Source: Cellulophaga omnivescoria
Lineage (GTDB): Bacteria; Bacteroidota; Bacteroidia; Flavobacteriales; Flavobacteriaceae
DNA length: 64,000 nucleotides
NCBI RefSeq assembly: GCF_001999725.1
Contig: NZ_MDDP01000024.1
Span: 44,705 to 108,704, forward strand
Direction: 5' to 3'
Below are positions 35,706 through 45,248 of the stretch, piece by piece (position 1 is the stretch's first letter; each line of letters starts with the position of its first letter). The notes below the pieces were generated by a model. It searched no databases. It saw only the letters and a program-made list of their open reading frames with translations, and had not been told where the DNA came from. Made by a program: the position numbers and the translations under genes.

Positions 35706-36971
35706 ATGAAAAACATAAAACTATTTATTCTCCTTTTTTTTACAACCATATTTACGAGTAGTGCACAAAGTATTGAAGAAATTGTAACTAATAAAGCTTC
35801 TGCAAGTTGTAATTGTATAGATAATATAGATTATATAGACAGCCAAGCAGATTTTGAAATAAAACTAAAATCTTGTACAGCGCTTAATGCAAAAGACTCT
35901 ACTAAAGTACTTAAACAAACTACTTTTAATGAGTATAATAAACTTTTACAATCTAAATTATTTGAAAATTGCACTGCTATAGAAACTAAATTAACAAAGC
36001 TTAGAGAAAGTTACTTAATTACTAATATGGACTCTTTATACAGCACAGAAAAACAATATAAAAACATAGAAGAAGGTTTACTTGGTAGTTATGGTTTATC
36101 TTTTGGTAATAGGTCTCCAGAGGGTAGTCCAACCCTATTTCTTTACCATAATAACAAATATGTAATAGCTTCTTTTGGAGAAGTACAAGTAGGTACTTGG
36201 CGTGTTGTAAAAGAAAAATATTTACATCTAAACCCTAATAAAACTAAATATCCTTTTAGCGTATACGGTCGTTACAACCCTAGTATTGGAGACTCTAGTA
36301 AAACCTCTTTTTTAGGGGATAGGTTTAGTTATAGAACATTAATTACATACAATAAGACTACTAAAAGCCCTATAAACCTAACTCCTATTTTTAATAAAGA
36401 TGCCAATTGTTTTGATTTTCCCTACGTGCATAAAACAGCTAGTGTGCCCCAACAAATATCCTTAGCATTTAACCAGTCTTATGAGGAATCTGAAGATCAA
36501 AAAATAACACTATACAATTTTAAAAACACTACTAGTTTTAATGACTTTATTATTTTTGAGTATACAAGAGAAGAAAATAAAATGCCTATTAGAGTTTTAA
36601 TAGATGGTAACCAATTAGTTTTTAGTGAGCATCAAATAACAGAAAAATCTCCTTTGCCAAAACCAGGCTCAGAAAATGACACATTTATAAAAGAAATGTC
36701 TGCCATTAACTTTACTCCCAAAACTGTTTATTACAACTTTGGTTATAAAGAATTTAAGAGTGATGAAATAAATTCTAAAAACTATAAATACAATAAAAAA
36801 CTAAATAATTATAAATACAAAAGAAAAGTTGCGGCTACTTACGAAGAAGAAACAAGTGATTATCACAACTTTTTACAAGTAAATAAATATGAAATGTTAC
36901 AGGAAGTAACCCAAGAACAAAAGCAATTTAAAATAGATAAAAAGTCTATAATTTATACAATTTGCGATTAA
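35706..36971 (+). CDS. Secreted protein of unknown function, 421 residues
   Basis: A signal peptide (MKNIKLFILLFFTTIFTSSAQ) is followed by a short Cys-containing domain (ASCNCIDNID...KSCTAL...FENCTAIE, residues about 34-100). A beta-rich domain follows (SYGLSFGNRSPEGSPTLFLYHNNKYVIASFGEVQVGTWRVVKEKYL) that looks like a lipocalin-type C-terminal fold with the GTWR strand. No catalytic motif is recognised. It belongs to the 33855-37626 same-strand cluster. Confidence 0.62.
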   Translation: MKNIKLFILLFFTTIFTSSAQSIEEIVTNKASASCNCIDNIDYIDSQADFEIKLKSCTALNAKDSTKVLKQTTFNEYNKLLQSKLFENCTAIETKLTKLRESYLITNMDSLYSTEKQYKNIEEGLLGSYGLSFGNRSPEGSPTLFLYHNNKYVIASFGEVQVGTWRVVKEKYLHLNPNKTKYPFSVYGRYNPSIGDSSKTSFLGDRFSYRTLITYNKTTKSPINLTPIFNKDANCFDFPYVHKTASVPQQISLAFNQSYEESEDQKITLYNFKNTTSFNDFIIFEYTREENKMPIRVLIDGNQLVFSEHQITEKSPLPKPGSENDTFIKEMSAINFTPKTVYYNFGYKEFKSDEINSKNYKYNKKLNNYKYKRKVAATYEEETSDYHNFLQVNKYEMLQEVTQEQKQFKIDKKSIIYTICD

Positions 36972-36993
36972 AATAAGTTATAAAAAATAGAAA

Positions 36994-37626
36994 ATGGGAT
37001 TAAGTATTACCAGCGGTATTTTAGCCGACTTTATAAATAATGAGCCTGAGGGCTATGAGGCTTACAAAGCTGAATTTGATCAAGTAAATAAGTTATTAGA
37101 ATTAAATGGCTACAAACCACATTTAGAACCTAATAAATTAGATGTAGATCCGTTACAGGTTGGTGGATTTCCGTATTCTTTTCTACATTATTTAAGACGA
37201 TTTTTTGCATATCATATGAATGATGAAAATTGGACTCCTATTCCTTTTGATGAAAATTTAGATCCTGCAACAGATGCTATTGTAGAAGAAGAATCATCTA
37301 TGTTTTATAGTCACCTTTTAGTACACTCAGATTGTGCTGGTTATTATATTCCTATAGATTTTGAAGACGTTATTTTTGATACAGAAGAGTATCCTGTACA
37401 AGGAGCTATGGTTGGTTCTACTTATGGCTTACTAACAGATTTAAAAAGCGTTGCAAAAAAGTTAGGTGTAGAACTAAATGAAAATTTAGAGGTGTTAAAT
37501 GCAAATACCCTATACAGTACCATTGACAACCAAGGAGATTTTTGGATAGAGAAAATAGTTTGGTTAACACTATTTGAAGCTGCCAACTACAGTATAAAAA
37601 ATAAAACAGCTATAGTTTTTAACTAA
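36994..37626 (+). CDS. Acidic cytoplasmic protein of unknown function, 210 residues
   Basis: There is no signal peptide. The start MGLSITSGILADFINNEPEGYEAY and HLEPNKLDVDPLQVGGFPYSFLHYLRRFF give the impression of a family with scattered homologues, and the VHSDCAGYYIPIDFEDVIF segment is typical of small acidic immunity-like proteins, but I cannot name it. It is the last gene of the four-gene cluster, and the only soluble cytoplasmic member, followed by a terminator. Confidence 0.6.
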   Translation: MGLSITSGILADFINNEPEGYEAYKAEFDQVNKLLELNGYKPHLEPNKLDVDPLQVGGFPYSFLHYLRRFFAYHMNDENWTPIPFDENLDPATDAIVEEESSMFYSHLLVHSDCAGYYIPIDFEDVIFDTEEYPVQGAMVGSTYGLLTDLKSVAKKLGVELNENLEVLNANTLYSTIDNQGDFWIEKIVWLTLFEAANYSIKNKTAIVFN

Positions 37627-37647
37627 GACACTACTAATTACTTAAGC

Positions 37648-37682
37648 AAAAAGCCTCAATTATTATAAACTGAGGCTTTTTT
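37648..37682. terminator. Bidirectional terminator
   Basis: Arms AAAAAGCCTCA (37648-37658) and TGAGGCTTTTTT (37671-37682) form a stem. It separates the unknown gene cluster from the convergent polysaccharide utilisation operon and can stop both. Confidence 0.85.
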
Positions 37683-37713
37683 AGGTATTAAAAAATAATT
37701 ATAAACTATAACT

Positions 37714-39990
37714 TTACAATGTAAAATCTGCTTCTAAACTGGTATAAGAGCTTCCGCCCACAAAAACTTTAAAATCACCCGGCTCTATTACAAATTCTCC
37801 TTTATTGTTAAAAAAGCCTAGTTCCTTACTTGTTAGTTTTAATGTAATATTTTTGGTTGTATTTGGCTCTAATTCTACCATTTTAAACCCTTTTAATTCT
37901 TTAACTGGTCTTGTTACGCTGGCAAATAAATCTCTAATATACAATTGCACAACTTCTTTTCCCGTTACACTACCTATATTAGTTACCTCTACAGAAACCT
38001 CTACTTCGTTATTAGGCAACTTAACTACCTTTAAATTACGATATTTAAATTTGGTATAACTTAAGCCGTGACCAAAGGGGTATAATGGCTTGTTACTTTC
38101 ATCTATATAGTGAGACCAAAAAACAATATCAGGATTGTCTGTAGATGGCCTACCTGTATTTTTATAGTTGTAATAAATTGGTACTTGTCCTACATTTCTA
38201 GGAAAAGTCATTGGCAATTTACCGCTGGGGTTATAATCTCCATACAAAACTTGTGCTACAGCATTACCAGTTTGTGTACCTAAGTGCCAAGCTTCTACTA
38301 TTGCAGGTATATGCTCATCTGCCCATGTAATAGCTAAAGGTCTTCCGTTATTTAAAACCAAAACTATATTTTTATTAACTGCGTAAACAGCTTCTAAAAG
38401 TTCTTGTTGTACCCCAGGCAAATCTAAACTTGTTCTGCTACGAGCTTCACCACTTTGGTAACCGTGCTCTCCCAATACCATAACTACTACGTCTGCATTT
38501 TTAGCTGTGTTTATAGCTTTAGAAAATTCACTTTTATCTGTAGTGTTTATTTTTAATTCAAAAGCAAACTCTGTTTTACCTACAGCAACATCTGCTCCCT
38601 TTGCATAGGTAAGTGTATTGTTTGTATAGTTTTTCATCCCTTCCAAAACAGATACTGCAGTACTATCTTCGGCAGCAATTCTCCAACTACCTAACGGACT
38701 AGTTTTATCTGCTGCTAAGGCACCAATTAAAGCAATTTTTTGTCCGTTTTTCTTTAAAGGCAATAAATTGTTTTCGTTTTTAAGCAGCACAATAGATTTT
38801 TTTGCTACATCTAAAACAGCATCGTTAATTGCTTTGCTTCCGGTTACTTCTTTTTCCCTTTCTTCATTACAATACTTGTAAGGATCATCAAAAAGTCCTA
38901 GTTCGTACTTTACTTTTAAAATTCGCTTTACAGCATCATCAATAAAATTTGCAGAAACTTTGTTTTCCTTTACTAACTTACTCAATTCTTCTACGTAGGC
39001 ATAAGATTCCATATCCATATCAGAACCAGCATTTGCTGCTAACTCTGCTGCTGCATTTAAGTCTTTTGCATATCCGTGAGCAATCATTTCTTTAATAGAT
39101 CCCCAGTCTGAAACCACAAAACCATCAAAATTCCATTTATCTTTTAAAACCTCTCTTTGTAAAAATGCATTTCCTGTTGCAGGTACTCCATTTAACTCAT
39201 TAAAAGAATTCATAAATGTTTTTACACCAGCATCTACAGTTGCCTTAAAGGGAGGAAAAATTATATTATTTAAGGTAGATGTACCTACATCAACCGTATT
39301 GTAATCTCTACCAGACTCTGAAAAACCGTAACCAGCAAAATGCTTAGCACAAGCCACAATTGTAGCCTTATCTGCTAAATTACTACCTTGAAAACCCTGC
39401 ACCCGAGCCACAGCAATTTTAGATCCTAGGTATGTATCTTCACCTGCACCTTCCATAACACGTCCCCAACGAGCATCTCTAGAGATATCTACCATTGGCG
39501 CAAATGTCCAATTTATACCTGCTGCAGAAGATTCTAATGCTGCTATTTCTGACGATTTTTTAATTGCATCTAAATCCCAGCTTGCTGCTTCAGCTAACGG
39601 TATTGGACTTATTGTTTTGTATCCGTGTATAACATCAAAACCAATAATTAAAGGAATACCTAGTCTAGTTTCCTCTACTGCTATTTTTTGTACTGCTCTA
39701 ACATCTTTAACACCTGTTACATTTAGCATAGAACCTACATAACCTTTACGTAAATGTTCATATTTTTTAGCTGCATCGCCATCCTTTGGAGTAGGACCAG
39801 TTACATCCCAAAAGCCATTGTATTGGTTCATTTGTCCAATTTTTTCTTCTAAAGTCATTATAGAAAGTAAAGAATCTACTTTTTGATCTATATTTAAACT
39901 ATTAGAAAAATTATTTGGCGTTGAGTTTTTACAAGATAGTATACCAATTGCCATAACAATTGGTATACTATATATAATTACTTTTTTCAT
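37714..39990 (-). CDS. bglX: GH3 beta-glucosidase lipoprotein (BglX-like)
   Basis: The 758-residue protein has lipobox Cys20 (GILSCKN), so it is membrane-anchored. The GH3 N-terminal domain shows IIGFDVIHGYKTI, AKHFAGYG and the nucleophile Asp295 in FDGFVVSDWGS. The C-terminal alpha/beta sandwich (VVMVLGEHGYQSGEARSRTSLDLPGVQ) and fibronectin-like domain are complete. It would release glucose from beta-1,3- or related gluco-oligosaccharides. It is the last gene of the five-gene sus operon, eight bases after the GH16 gene. Confidence 0.93.
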   Translation of the reverse strand: MKKVIIYSIPIVMAIGILSCKNSTPNNFSNSLNIDQKVDSLLSIMTLEEKIGQMNQYNGFWDVTGPTPKDGDAAKKYEHLRKGYVGSMLNVTGVKDVRAVQKIAVEETRLGIPLIIGFDVIHGYKTISPIPLAEAASWDLDAIKKSSEIAALESSAAGINWTFAPMVDISRDARWGRVMEGAGEDTYLGSKIAVARVQGFQGSNLADKATIVACAKHFAGYGFSESGRDYNTVDVGTSTLNNIIFPPFKATVDAGVKTFMNSFNELNGVPATGNAFLQREVLKDKWNFDGFVVSDWGSIKEMIAHGYAKDLNAAAELAANAGSDMDMESYAYVEELSKLVKENKVSANFIDDAVKRILKVKYELGLFDDPYKYCNEEREKEVTGSKAINDAVLDVAKKSIVLLKNENNLLPLKKNGQKIALIGALAADKTSPLGSWRIAAEDSTAVSVLEGMKNYTNNTLTYAKGADVAVGKTEFAFELKINTTDKSEFSKAINTAKNADVVVMVLGEHGYQSGEARSRTSLDLPGVQQELLEAVYAVNKNIVLVLNNGRPLAITWADEHIPAIVEAWHLGTQTGNAVAQVLYGDYNPSGKLPMTFPRNVGQVPIYYNYKNTGRPSTDNPDIVFWSHYIDESNKPLYPFGHGLSYTKFKYRNLKVVKLPNNEVEVSVEVTNIGSVTGKEVVQLYIRDLFASVTRPVKELKGFKMVELEPNTTKNITLKLTSKELGFFNNKGEFVIEPGDFKVFVGGSSYTSLEADFTL

Positions 39991-39998
39991 ATTATTTT

Positions 39999-41648
39999 TT
40001 ATTGATAAACTCTAACATAATCTATTTCCATAGAGTCCTGAACAAAACCAGGATCTACTGTACCACCTAATGTACCGCCCATTGCTACATTTAAAATCAT
40101 AAAAAAGTCTAGATTAAATGGTGTACTATTTGTGTTTGCATACGTTAAAAATACAGTGTCATCTACTAATATTTTTATTTCGGCTGTTGTCCACTCTACA
40201 CTATAATTATGAAATTCTGTTGTAGATGTTTCATTGGCTATTTCATTTGTAAACGCATTACCAGCAAAAGCATCAGGTTGGTGCAGCGCTCCAGAAGTTT
40301 TAGATTTATCCTGGCCGGTTTGCTCCATAATATCAATTTCTCCGCAATTTGGCCATCCTACTTCATCAAAATTAGCTCCTAGCATCCATATTGCTGGCCA
40401 AGTACCCTGTGCAGCAGGCAATTTAGCTCTTACCTCTACTCTACCATATGTAAACTCACTTAGGTTTTCAGACTTTAATCTAGCAGAAGTATAGCCACCA
40501 TTTTCTGCAATTGCAGTAATTTTTAATAACCCGTCTTCTACAATAACATTTTTAGGGTCGTTAGTATATGTTTGCAGTTCTTGGTTTCCCCAACCACCAG
40601 CACCTAAGTCATAACCCCACTTAGTTGCATCTGGTGCACCATCATCATTAAACTCATCAGACCAAACTAAGTTTGTAAAAACCGACTGAAAAGAGTCTTC
40701 TGCTGGACTAGTTTGAAATTTATGATACCAATACAATTCTGGGCTTAAACCATCTTGTGTTCTTACATACATTTCTGTATCAGATATCTCTAAAATTTCA
40801 TAAGAAGAAGAGCTAACATAATATCCCATAAAAGCATTATTAGAAAAGTTCATCACCGTACCTCTTGGTCTAAAATCCGGATCTGGAACAGTTTCCCAGT
40901 CTATACTAGTTGGTGCTAAAGAAACTATACTTGTACCAGAAGTATCAAACTCAAAACAAGCATCTTCACCTGCATTTTGCCCTACTATATCTTGGTGACT
41001 AGCATTAAAAAAAGTACCACTATTATTGTTTAATTGATAGGTTAATTGTCCGTCTGCAGTTAGTGAAAATATTAGCTCATCATCACACAAACAATTGCTA
41101 ATTTCAATGCCACATTTTTCAAACGGTTGTGCAGCAAAAAAAGAAGGAAACCAAAAAGCATCTGGAGCTATATCTGCATTACCACCAACGCCTAAATGTG
41201 CAACTTCTGATGCTGCTAAATACCAAGTTCTGGTAGAACCTCCTGTTAAAAACTGTTTTACTTCTGGGTCATCAAAAGAACTAAAAACCTCTACATCTAC
41301 AGATGTGCTAGAAGACAAACCTCCTGTACCAATAGCATTTACAACCACTGTAAATGTATTTACACCTACAACGCTAAACCTGTGTGTAATTTCTCCAGAA
41401 GGAGACACTTCACTTATGCCGTCTCCAAAATCAAACTTATAACTAATTGCATTAACTGCATTTGCTTTAAGTGTTACAAATCCGCTACCATCTCCATTAG
41501 GATTAGCGTCATCTGCACCAACAACAACCGCCTCTAGTGTTACGTTAGACGGAGCAATTATGCCTCCTATAGTTGCATCATCTTCCTGACAAGAAAATAG
41601 TAGCAATACCGACAGAAAGAAAATCATATTATATTTTATTGTTTTCAT
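39999..41648 (-). CDS. GH16 endo-beta-1,3-glucanase (laminarinase) lipoprotein with PKD domain and extra module
   Basis: The 549-residue protein has lipobox Cys20. A PKD-type domain spans about residues 33-122 (SYKFDFGDGISE). An unnamed module spans 139-312 (TWYLAASEVAHLGVGG...LCDDELIFSLTADGQ...LYWYHKFQ). The GH16 domain runs from about 325 to the end, with catalytic Glu437 and Glu442 in CGEIDIME and the aromatic NLVWSDEFN start. The extra M in EIDIME is typical of laminarinase-like GH16. The middle module is also present twice in the next upstream gene product. It would cut laminarin at the cell surface. Confidence 0.93.
   Translation of the reverse strand: MKTIKYNMIFFLSVLLLFSCQEDDATIGGIIAPSNVTLEAVVVGADDANPNGDGSGFVTLKANAVNAISYKFDFGDGISEVSPSGEITHRFSVVGVNTFTVVVNAIGTGGLSSSTSVDVEVFSSFDDPEVKQFLTGGSTRTWYLAASEVAHLGVGGNADIAPDAFWFPSFFAAQPFEKCGIEISNCLCDDELIFSLTADGQLTYQLNNNSGTFFNASHQDIVGQNAGEDACFEFDTSGTSIVSLAPTSIDWETVPDPDFRPRGTVMNFSNNAFMGYYVSSSSYEILEISDTEMYVRTQDGLSPELYWYHKFQTSPAEDSFQSVFTNLVWSDEFNDDGAPDATKWGYDLGAGGWGNQELQTYTNDPKNVIVEDGLLKITAIAENGGYTSARLKSENLSEFTYGRVEVRAKLPAAQGTWPAIWMLGANFDEVGWPNCGEIDIMEQTGQDKSKTSGALHQPDAFAGNAFTNEIANETSTTEFHNYSVEWTTAEIKILVDDTVFLTYANTNSTPFNLDFFMILNVAMGGTLGGTVDPGFVQDSMEIDYVRVYQ
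40713..41234 (-). repeat. Divergent copy of the W-x-LA...LGVG module inside GH16
   Basis: Residues 139-312 of the GH16 protein share the order TW-x-LA, LGVG, F/W-x-x-C, DD-x-x-F, G-x-L/F and a closing W-Y/Q-Y/H-K strand with the duplicated modules of the glycan-binding lipoprotein at 41664-42611. Seen by eye only. Confidence 0.55.
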
Positions 41649-41660
41649 TTTTTTATCTTT

Positions 41661-43751
41661 TTATATTCTTACTAATTTATATTGCCAAAAAACACCAGAA
41701 CCAGCTTCTACGTAAACAGACATTGTATTTGCATCTATAAAGGAAACTGTATAAATAATTTCGCTAGGCACAGCTACATTAGGTAATTCTCCTTGGTTAT
41801 TAGCCTTTGCTAAACCAATATAAGCACCTGTACCACTTATTGTTACAGTGCCCAATGCTGCATCATAATTGTATGTTGCTGTTGCAGAACCATCATGCGG
41901 AGCTACTGGAGTACCACAAGCATCAGAACCACCTTGCCATCCTTCTACCCAAGTCTGAGCTCCTAAGTTGTTTACAAAAGAACCATCTGTACCAAATACA
42001 TATGTATCATCATAATAACAAGCTCTTAAACCTACACAGTCAGCATCACAATTAAACCAGCTAATGTCACCTGGAGCAGGACCAACACCTAAAGAACCTG
42101 CCTCTTCTGCTAATTTCCAGGTACCTGCAATTGGTGAAACAACAGCACCGTCTCTTACTAATTTATACTGCCAAAAAACACCAGAACCAGCCTCTACGTA
42201 TACAGAAATAGTGTTAGCATCTAAAAATGAAACATTATAGGTTATAGCACTTGGTACCGCAACGTTTGGCAATTCTCCTTGGTTATTAGCCTTTGCTAAA
42301 CCAATGTAAGCGCCTGTACCATTTACAGTAACTGTACCTGCTGCCTCATTATACGTGTATGTAGCTGCAGACGAACCATCATGCGGAGCTACTGGAGCGC
42401 CACAAGCATCAGAACCGCCTTGCCAGCCTTCAATCCAAGACTCAGACCCTAAATTATTTGTAAAAGAACCATCTGCTCCAAAAACATAAGTATCATCATA
42501 ATAACAAGCTCTAAGAGCTACACATTCTGCATCACAATTAAACCAACTAATATCTCCTGGAGATGGTCCAACTCCTAAAGAACCAGCCTCTTCTGCAAGT
42601 CTCCAAGTACCTACTAAACCTGTTGGTATGTTAGATGGTGCTTTGTAGAAGTATATGTTATCTATAAACACTGTACCTTCTGCCCACGGTGTACCTACAA
42701 ATTTTAACTGAAAAATTTCTGAGACTGTTAAACCCTGATCTGTATAATCTGACAAAGGAATATCTATAGTTGTCCACTCGCCTGCAGATAAACTAGATGT
42801 TACTGGAGCTTCTGTAACTACACCAGACGCATTGTTAATTAATGATGTTTCTAAATCTGTAGCATCACCAGATGTCCAAACATCTAAATGTAAATATTCC
42901 ATTTGTGACACATCTATAGTAGTACCATCTGCTAAAGCAATACCTTGGTAACTTAAATTAATGTACTGTAACATTGTATCACCGTTAAGATCAAACTCTG
43001 TCCATCCGCTACCTTGGCCACCTTGTCCCCAATCTGGAAAGTAATTTGTACCTGCAACATCTTCATAAGCAGCACTATAGATAGATATAACATCTTCTGG
43101 GTTTCTGCTTGGTGGTGTAACTGCAGAACTAAGTGGTTGTACAATTGCTGTAACTACAAACTCTTCTTCATAATCTGTAGTAGCAATTGCAGCACTCATT
43201 GCAACAACTTTAATGGTATACGTGCCTGCTTCTTGATAGGTATAAGAAATTGATTCTCCTATTGCGGCTTCTACAGGTTCTTCTGCTTCTGTTTCACCAA
43301 AATATACTTTATATGACAATGCAAAATCTGCATTAGCAGTTACATTTACTTGTTTAGATACTGCCTCATCATTTTCTATAGTTACCACTAAATTTTCTGG
43401 TGATTTAAAAGAAACTTCTATAGTTTGTGTAACTGTAGTTTTTTTACCATTTAAACCAATAGCTGTGATAACAACATCATAACTACCTTCTGCATACGTA
43501 TGCGCTATAGTATTACCTGGTTTAACGGCTTCTATAATTTCTGAGCCATCTCCAAAATCTACCGTATAAGTAGTAGCGCCTTCTGCTATAGGTGTAATGT
43601 TCACAACACCTGTATTATCTTGTGTTACGCTCACTTTTGCAGACACATTTGTTGGTGCTGCAATACTGTTTACGTAATCTGTATTATCATCTTCTGAACA
43701 GCTTATAAAAAATAAGCTGAAAAGAAGCAATGTATATTTAAATATTTTCAT
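41661..43751 (-). CDS. Surface glycan-binding lipoprotein with two PKD domains and tandem C-terminal modules
   Basis: The 696-residue protein has lipobox Cys18 (FFISCSEDD, SusE/F-like position in the operon). PKD-like domains span about residues 30-115 and 117-203. A carbohydrate-binding-like beta domain spans 215-370 (FPDWGQGGQGSGWTEFDL...VFIDNIYFYK). Two nearly identical ~154-residue modules follow at 381-534 and 543-696, each beginning GTW(R/K)LAEEAGSLGVG and ending VFWQYKLVR, with six Cys. No catalytic motif, so it is most likely a non-enzymatic surface glycan-binding protein of the laminarin locus. Confidence 0.82.
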   Translation of the reverse strand: MKIFKYTLLLFSLFFISCSEDDNTDYVNSIAAPTNVSAKVSVTQDNTGVVNITPIAEGATTYTVDFGDGSEIIEAVKPGNTIAHTYAEGSYDVVITAIGLNGKKTTVTQTIEVSFKSPENLVVTIENDEAVSKQVNVTANADFALSYKVYFGETEAEEPVEAAIGESISYTYQEAGTYTIKVVAMSAAIATTDYEEEFVVTAIVQPLSSAVTPPSRNPEDVISIYSAAYEDVAGTNYFPDWGQGGQGSGWTEFDLNGDTMLQYINLSYQGIALADGTTIDVSQMEYLHLDVWTSGDATDLETSLINNASGVVTEAPVTSSLSAGEWTTIDIPLSDYTDQGLTVSEIFQLKFVGTPWAEGTVFIDNIYFYKAPSNIPTGLVGTWRLAEEAGSLGVGPSPGDISWFNCDAECVALRACYYDDTYVFGADGSFTNNLGSESWIEGWQGGSDACGAPVAPHDGSSAATYTYNEAAGTVTVNGTGAYIGLAKANNQGELPNVAVPSAITYNVSFLDANTISVYVEAGSGVFWQYKLVRDGAVVSPIAGTWKLAEEAGSLGVGPAPGDISWFNCDADCVGLRACYYDDTYVFGTDGSFVNNLGAQTWVEGWQGGSDACGTPVAPHDGSATATYNYDAALGTVTISGTGAYIGLAKANNQGELPNVAVPSEIIYTVSFIDANTMSVYVEAGSGVFWQYKLVRI
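41664..42611 (-). repeat. Tandem intragenic duplication, 486-bp period
   Basis: Bases 41664-42125 and 42150-42611 encode two ~154-residue copies. Their DNA is still highly similar (for example GCCAAAAAACACCAGAACCA in both), with a period of exactly 162 codons, indicating recent duplication or gene conversion. Confidence 0.9.
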
Positions 43752-43762
43752 AGTTATGGTTT

Positions 43763-45238
43763 TTAATAATTAGGATTTTGTTGCCAATTACCATTAGAAA
43801 ACTGTATTTCTTCAATAGGAATTGGAAAGATTTCATTTTTTCCTTCAGTAAAACCATCAATTTCTTGCGCAGCCTTACCGGTTCTAACTAAATCAAAAAA
43901 GCGGTGGCCTTCTCCTACCAGTTCTACTCTTCTTTCGTGTGCAATAGCATCTGTTAGCGCTACACCAGTTGCTGTAACATCATTTGGTGCTCCAAAGGCT
44001 CTTTCCCTAACTCTGTTTAAATAAGTCTGTGCTTTAGTATCACTAATTCCGCCTCTATTGTAGGCCTCTGCTGCCATTAATAAAACATCTGCAAAACGTA
44101 TTGCTCTGTAATTATTAGGATTTGTAAGATTTTGATCTCCGGTATTTAAATCTCCTTTTCTAGCAATATATTTTCGGTTGTAATACCCTGTATGTTCATT
44201 ACCAGTACTAAAAGTAGCACCTGTTTGTGCAGCCCAAGCGTTTATATCTAAAATAGCAACTTCTTTACGTAAATCTCCGTCTTCAAAAGCATCTACCACT
44301 TCTTGCGTTGGAACATTAAAGCTAAACCCAGAGTCAAACTCTGGTCCAGAGTAATTTCTAATACCGTTAAAACCTACAGCTACATTGCCTTCACTACATT
44401 GTAAACAACCAAAACCTGCACCTTCTGCATCTGAGTACTGGACTTCAAAAACTGATTCTACTCCGTTTTCTCCATTGTTTTCAAAAATAGTATTGTAATC
44501 TGTTACTAGGTCATATGGCCCGTTTTGTATTAAATTATCTAGAATAATAGCTGCTTCAGAAAATTTTTCTTGATACAAAAAAGCTTTGCCTAACAACGCT
44601 TGTGCTGCACCTTTGGTGACCCTACCAACTTCTGGCGCTGTATACTCTAAATTATCTATTGCAAATTTTAGGTCTTTTTCTATTAAAGCATATACCTCTG
44701 TAACAGAAGATCTTGGTAACGTTGTTTCTTCACCTAACTCAAAACGAGTTTCTTTAACAGGCACAGGACCAAACCATTTTACCAGCTCAAAATAGTAATA
44801 TGCCCTTAAGAAACTAGCCTCTGCAATTATTACATTTTTACCTTCAAACTCGGTTTTATCTTGAAATTCTAGTATAAAGTTTGCTCTACTAACGCCTGCA
44901 AACATCCAGTTCCAAATGTCTCTTAAATTACTATTTACTGGCGTATGTATCATATCATCTATTTGCTGAAAACCAACTACATCTGTAGCGCTTTCTCCTC
45001 CTGCTAATGTATTGTCTGATGCAATTTCGCCTAAAATTACATTTACATACGTAGACTGTAATAAGTCATACGCACCAATTAAAGCATTGTAATAATCTTC
45101 TTCAGAATTAAAATAATTTTCCGAATCTATACTATACCTATCTACTTCTTCTAAATAAGAATCGCTACAAGCATTGTTTGTAATTACACATAGTATTACA
45201 AACAAACTAGTGATGGTTTTATTTATATATGTTTTCAT
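43763..45238 (-). CDS. susD: SusD/RagB family nutrient-binding lipoprotein
   Basis: The 491-residue protein has lipobox Cys24 (NNACSDSYLEEVD), the N-terminal TPR-like helical region (YYNALIGAYDLLQS, ASFLRAYYYFELVKWFGPVPV) and the conserved C-terminal NYRAIRFADVLLMAAEAYNR and ERRVELVGEGHRFFDLVRTG. It forms the lid over the SusC transporter and captures oligosaccharide at the cell surface. It lies 10 bases after susC. Confidence 0.95.
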   Translation of the reverse strand: MKTYINKTITSLFVILCVITNNACSDSYLEEVDRYSIDSENYFNSEEDYYNALIGAYDLLQSTYVNVILGEIASDNTLAGGESATDVVGFQQIDDMIHTPVNSNLRDIWNWMFAGVSRANFILEFQDKTEFEGKNVIIAEASFLRAYYYFELVKWFGPVPVKETRFELGEETTLPRSSVTEVYALIEKDLKFAIDNLEYTAPEVGRVTKGAAQALLGKAFLYQEKFSEAAIILDNLIQNGPYDLVTDYNTIFENNGENGVESVFEVQYSDAEGAGFGCLQCSEGNVAVGFNGIRNYSGPEFDSGFSFNVPTQEVVDAFEDGDLRKEVAILDINAWAAQTGATFSTGNEHTGYYNRKYIARKGDLNTGDQNLTNPNNYRAIRFADVLLMAAEAYNRGGISDTKAQTYLNRVRERAFGAPNDVTATGVALTDAIAHERRVELVGEGHRFFDLVRTGKAAQEIDGFTEGKNEIFPIPIEEIQFSNGNWQQNPNY

Positions 45239-45248
45239 ATTTTTTGTT

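Noticed and set aside
41807..42055. Open frame opposite the tandem modules of the binding lipoprotein
   Set aside because: His/Leu-rich shadow frame produced by the codon bias of the minus-strand gene.
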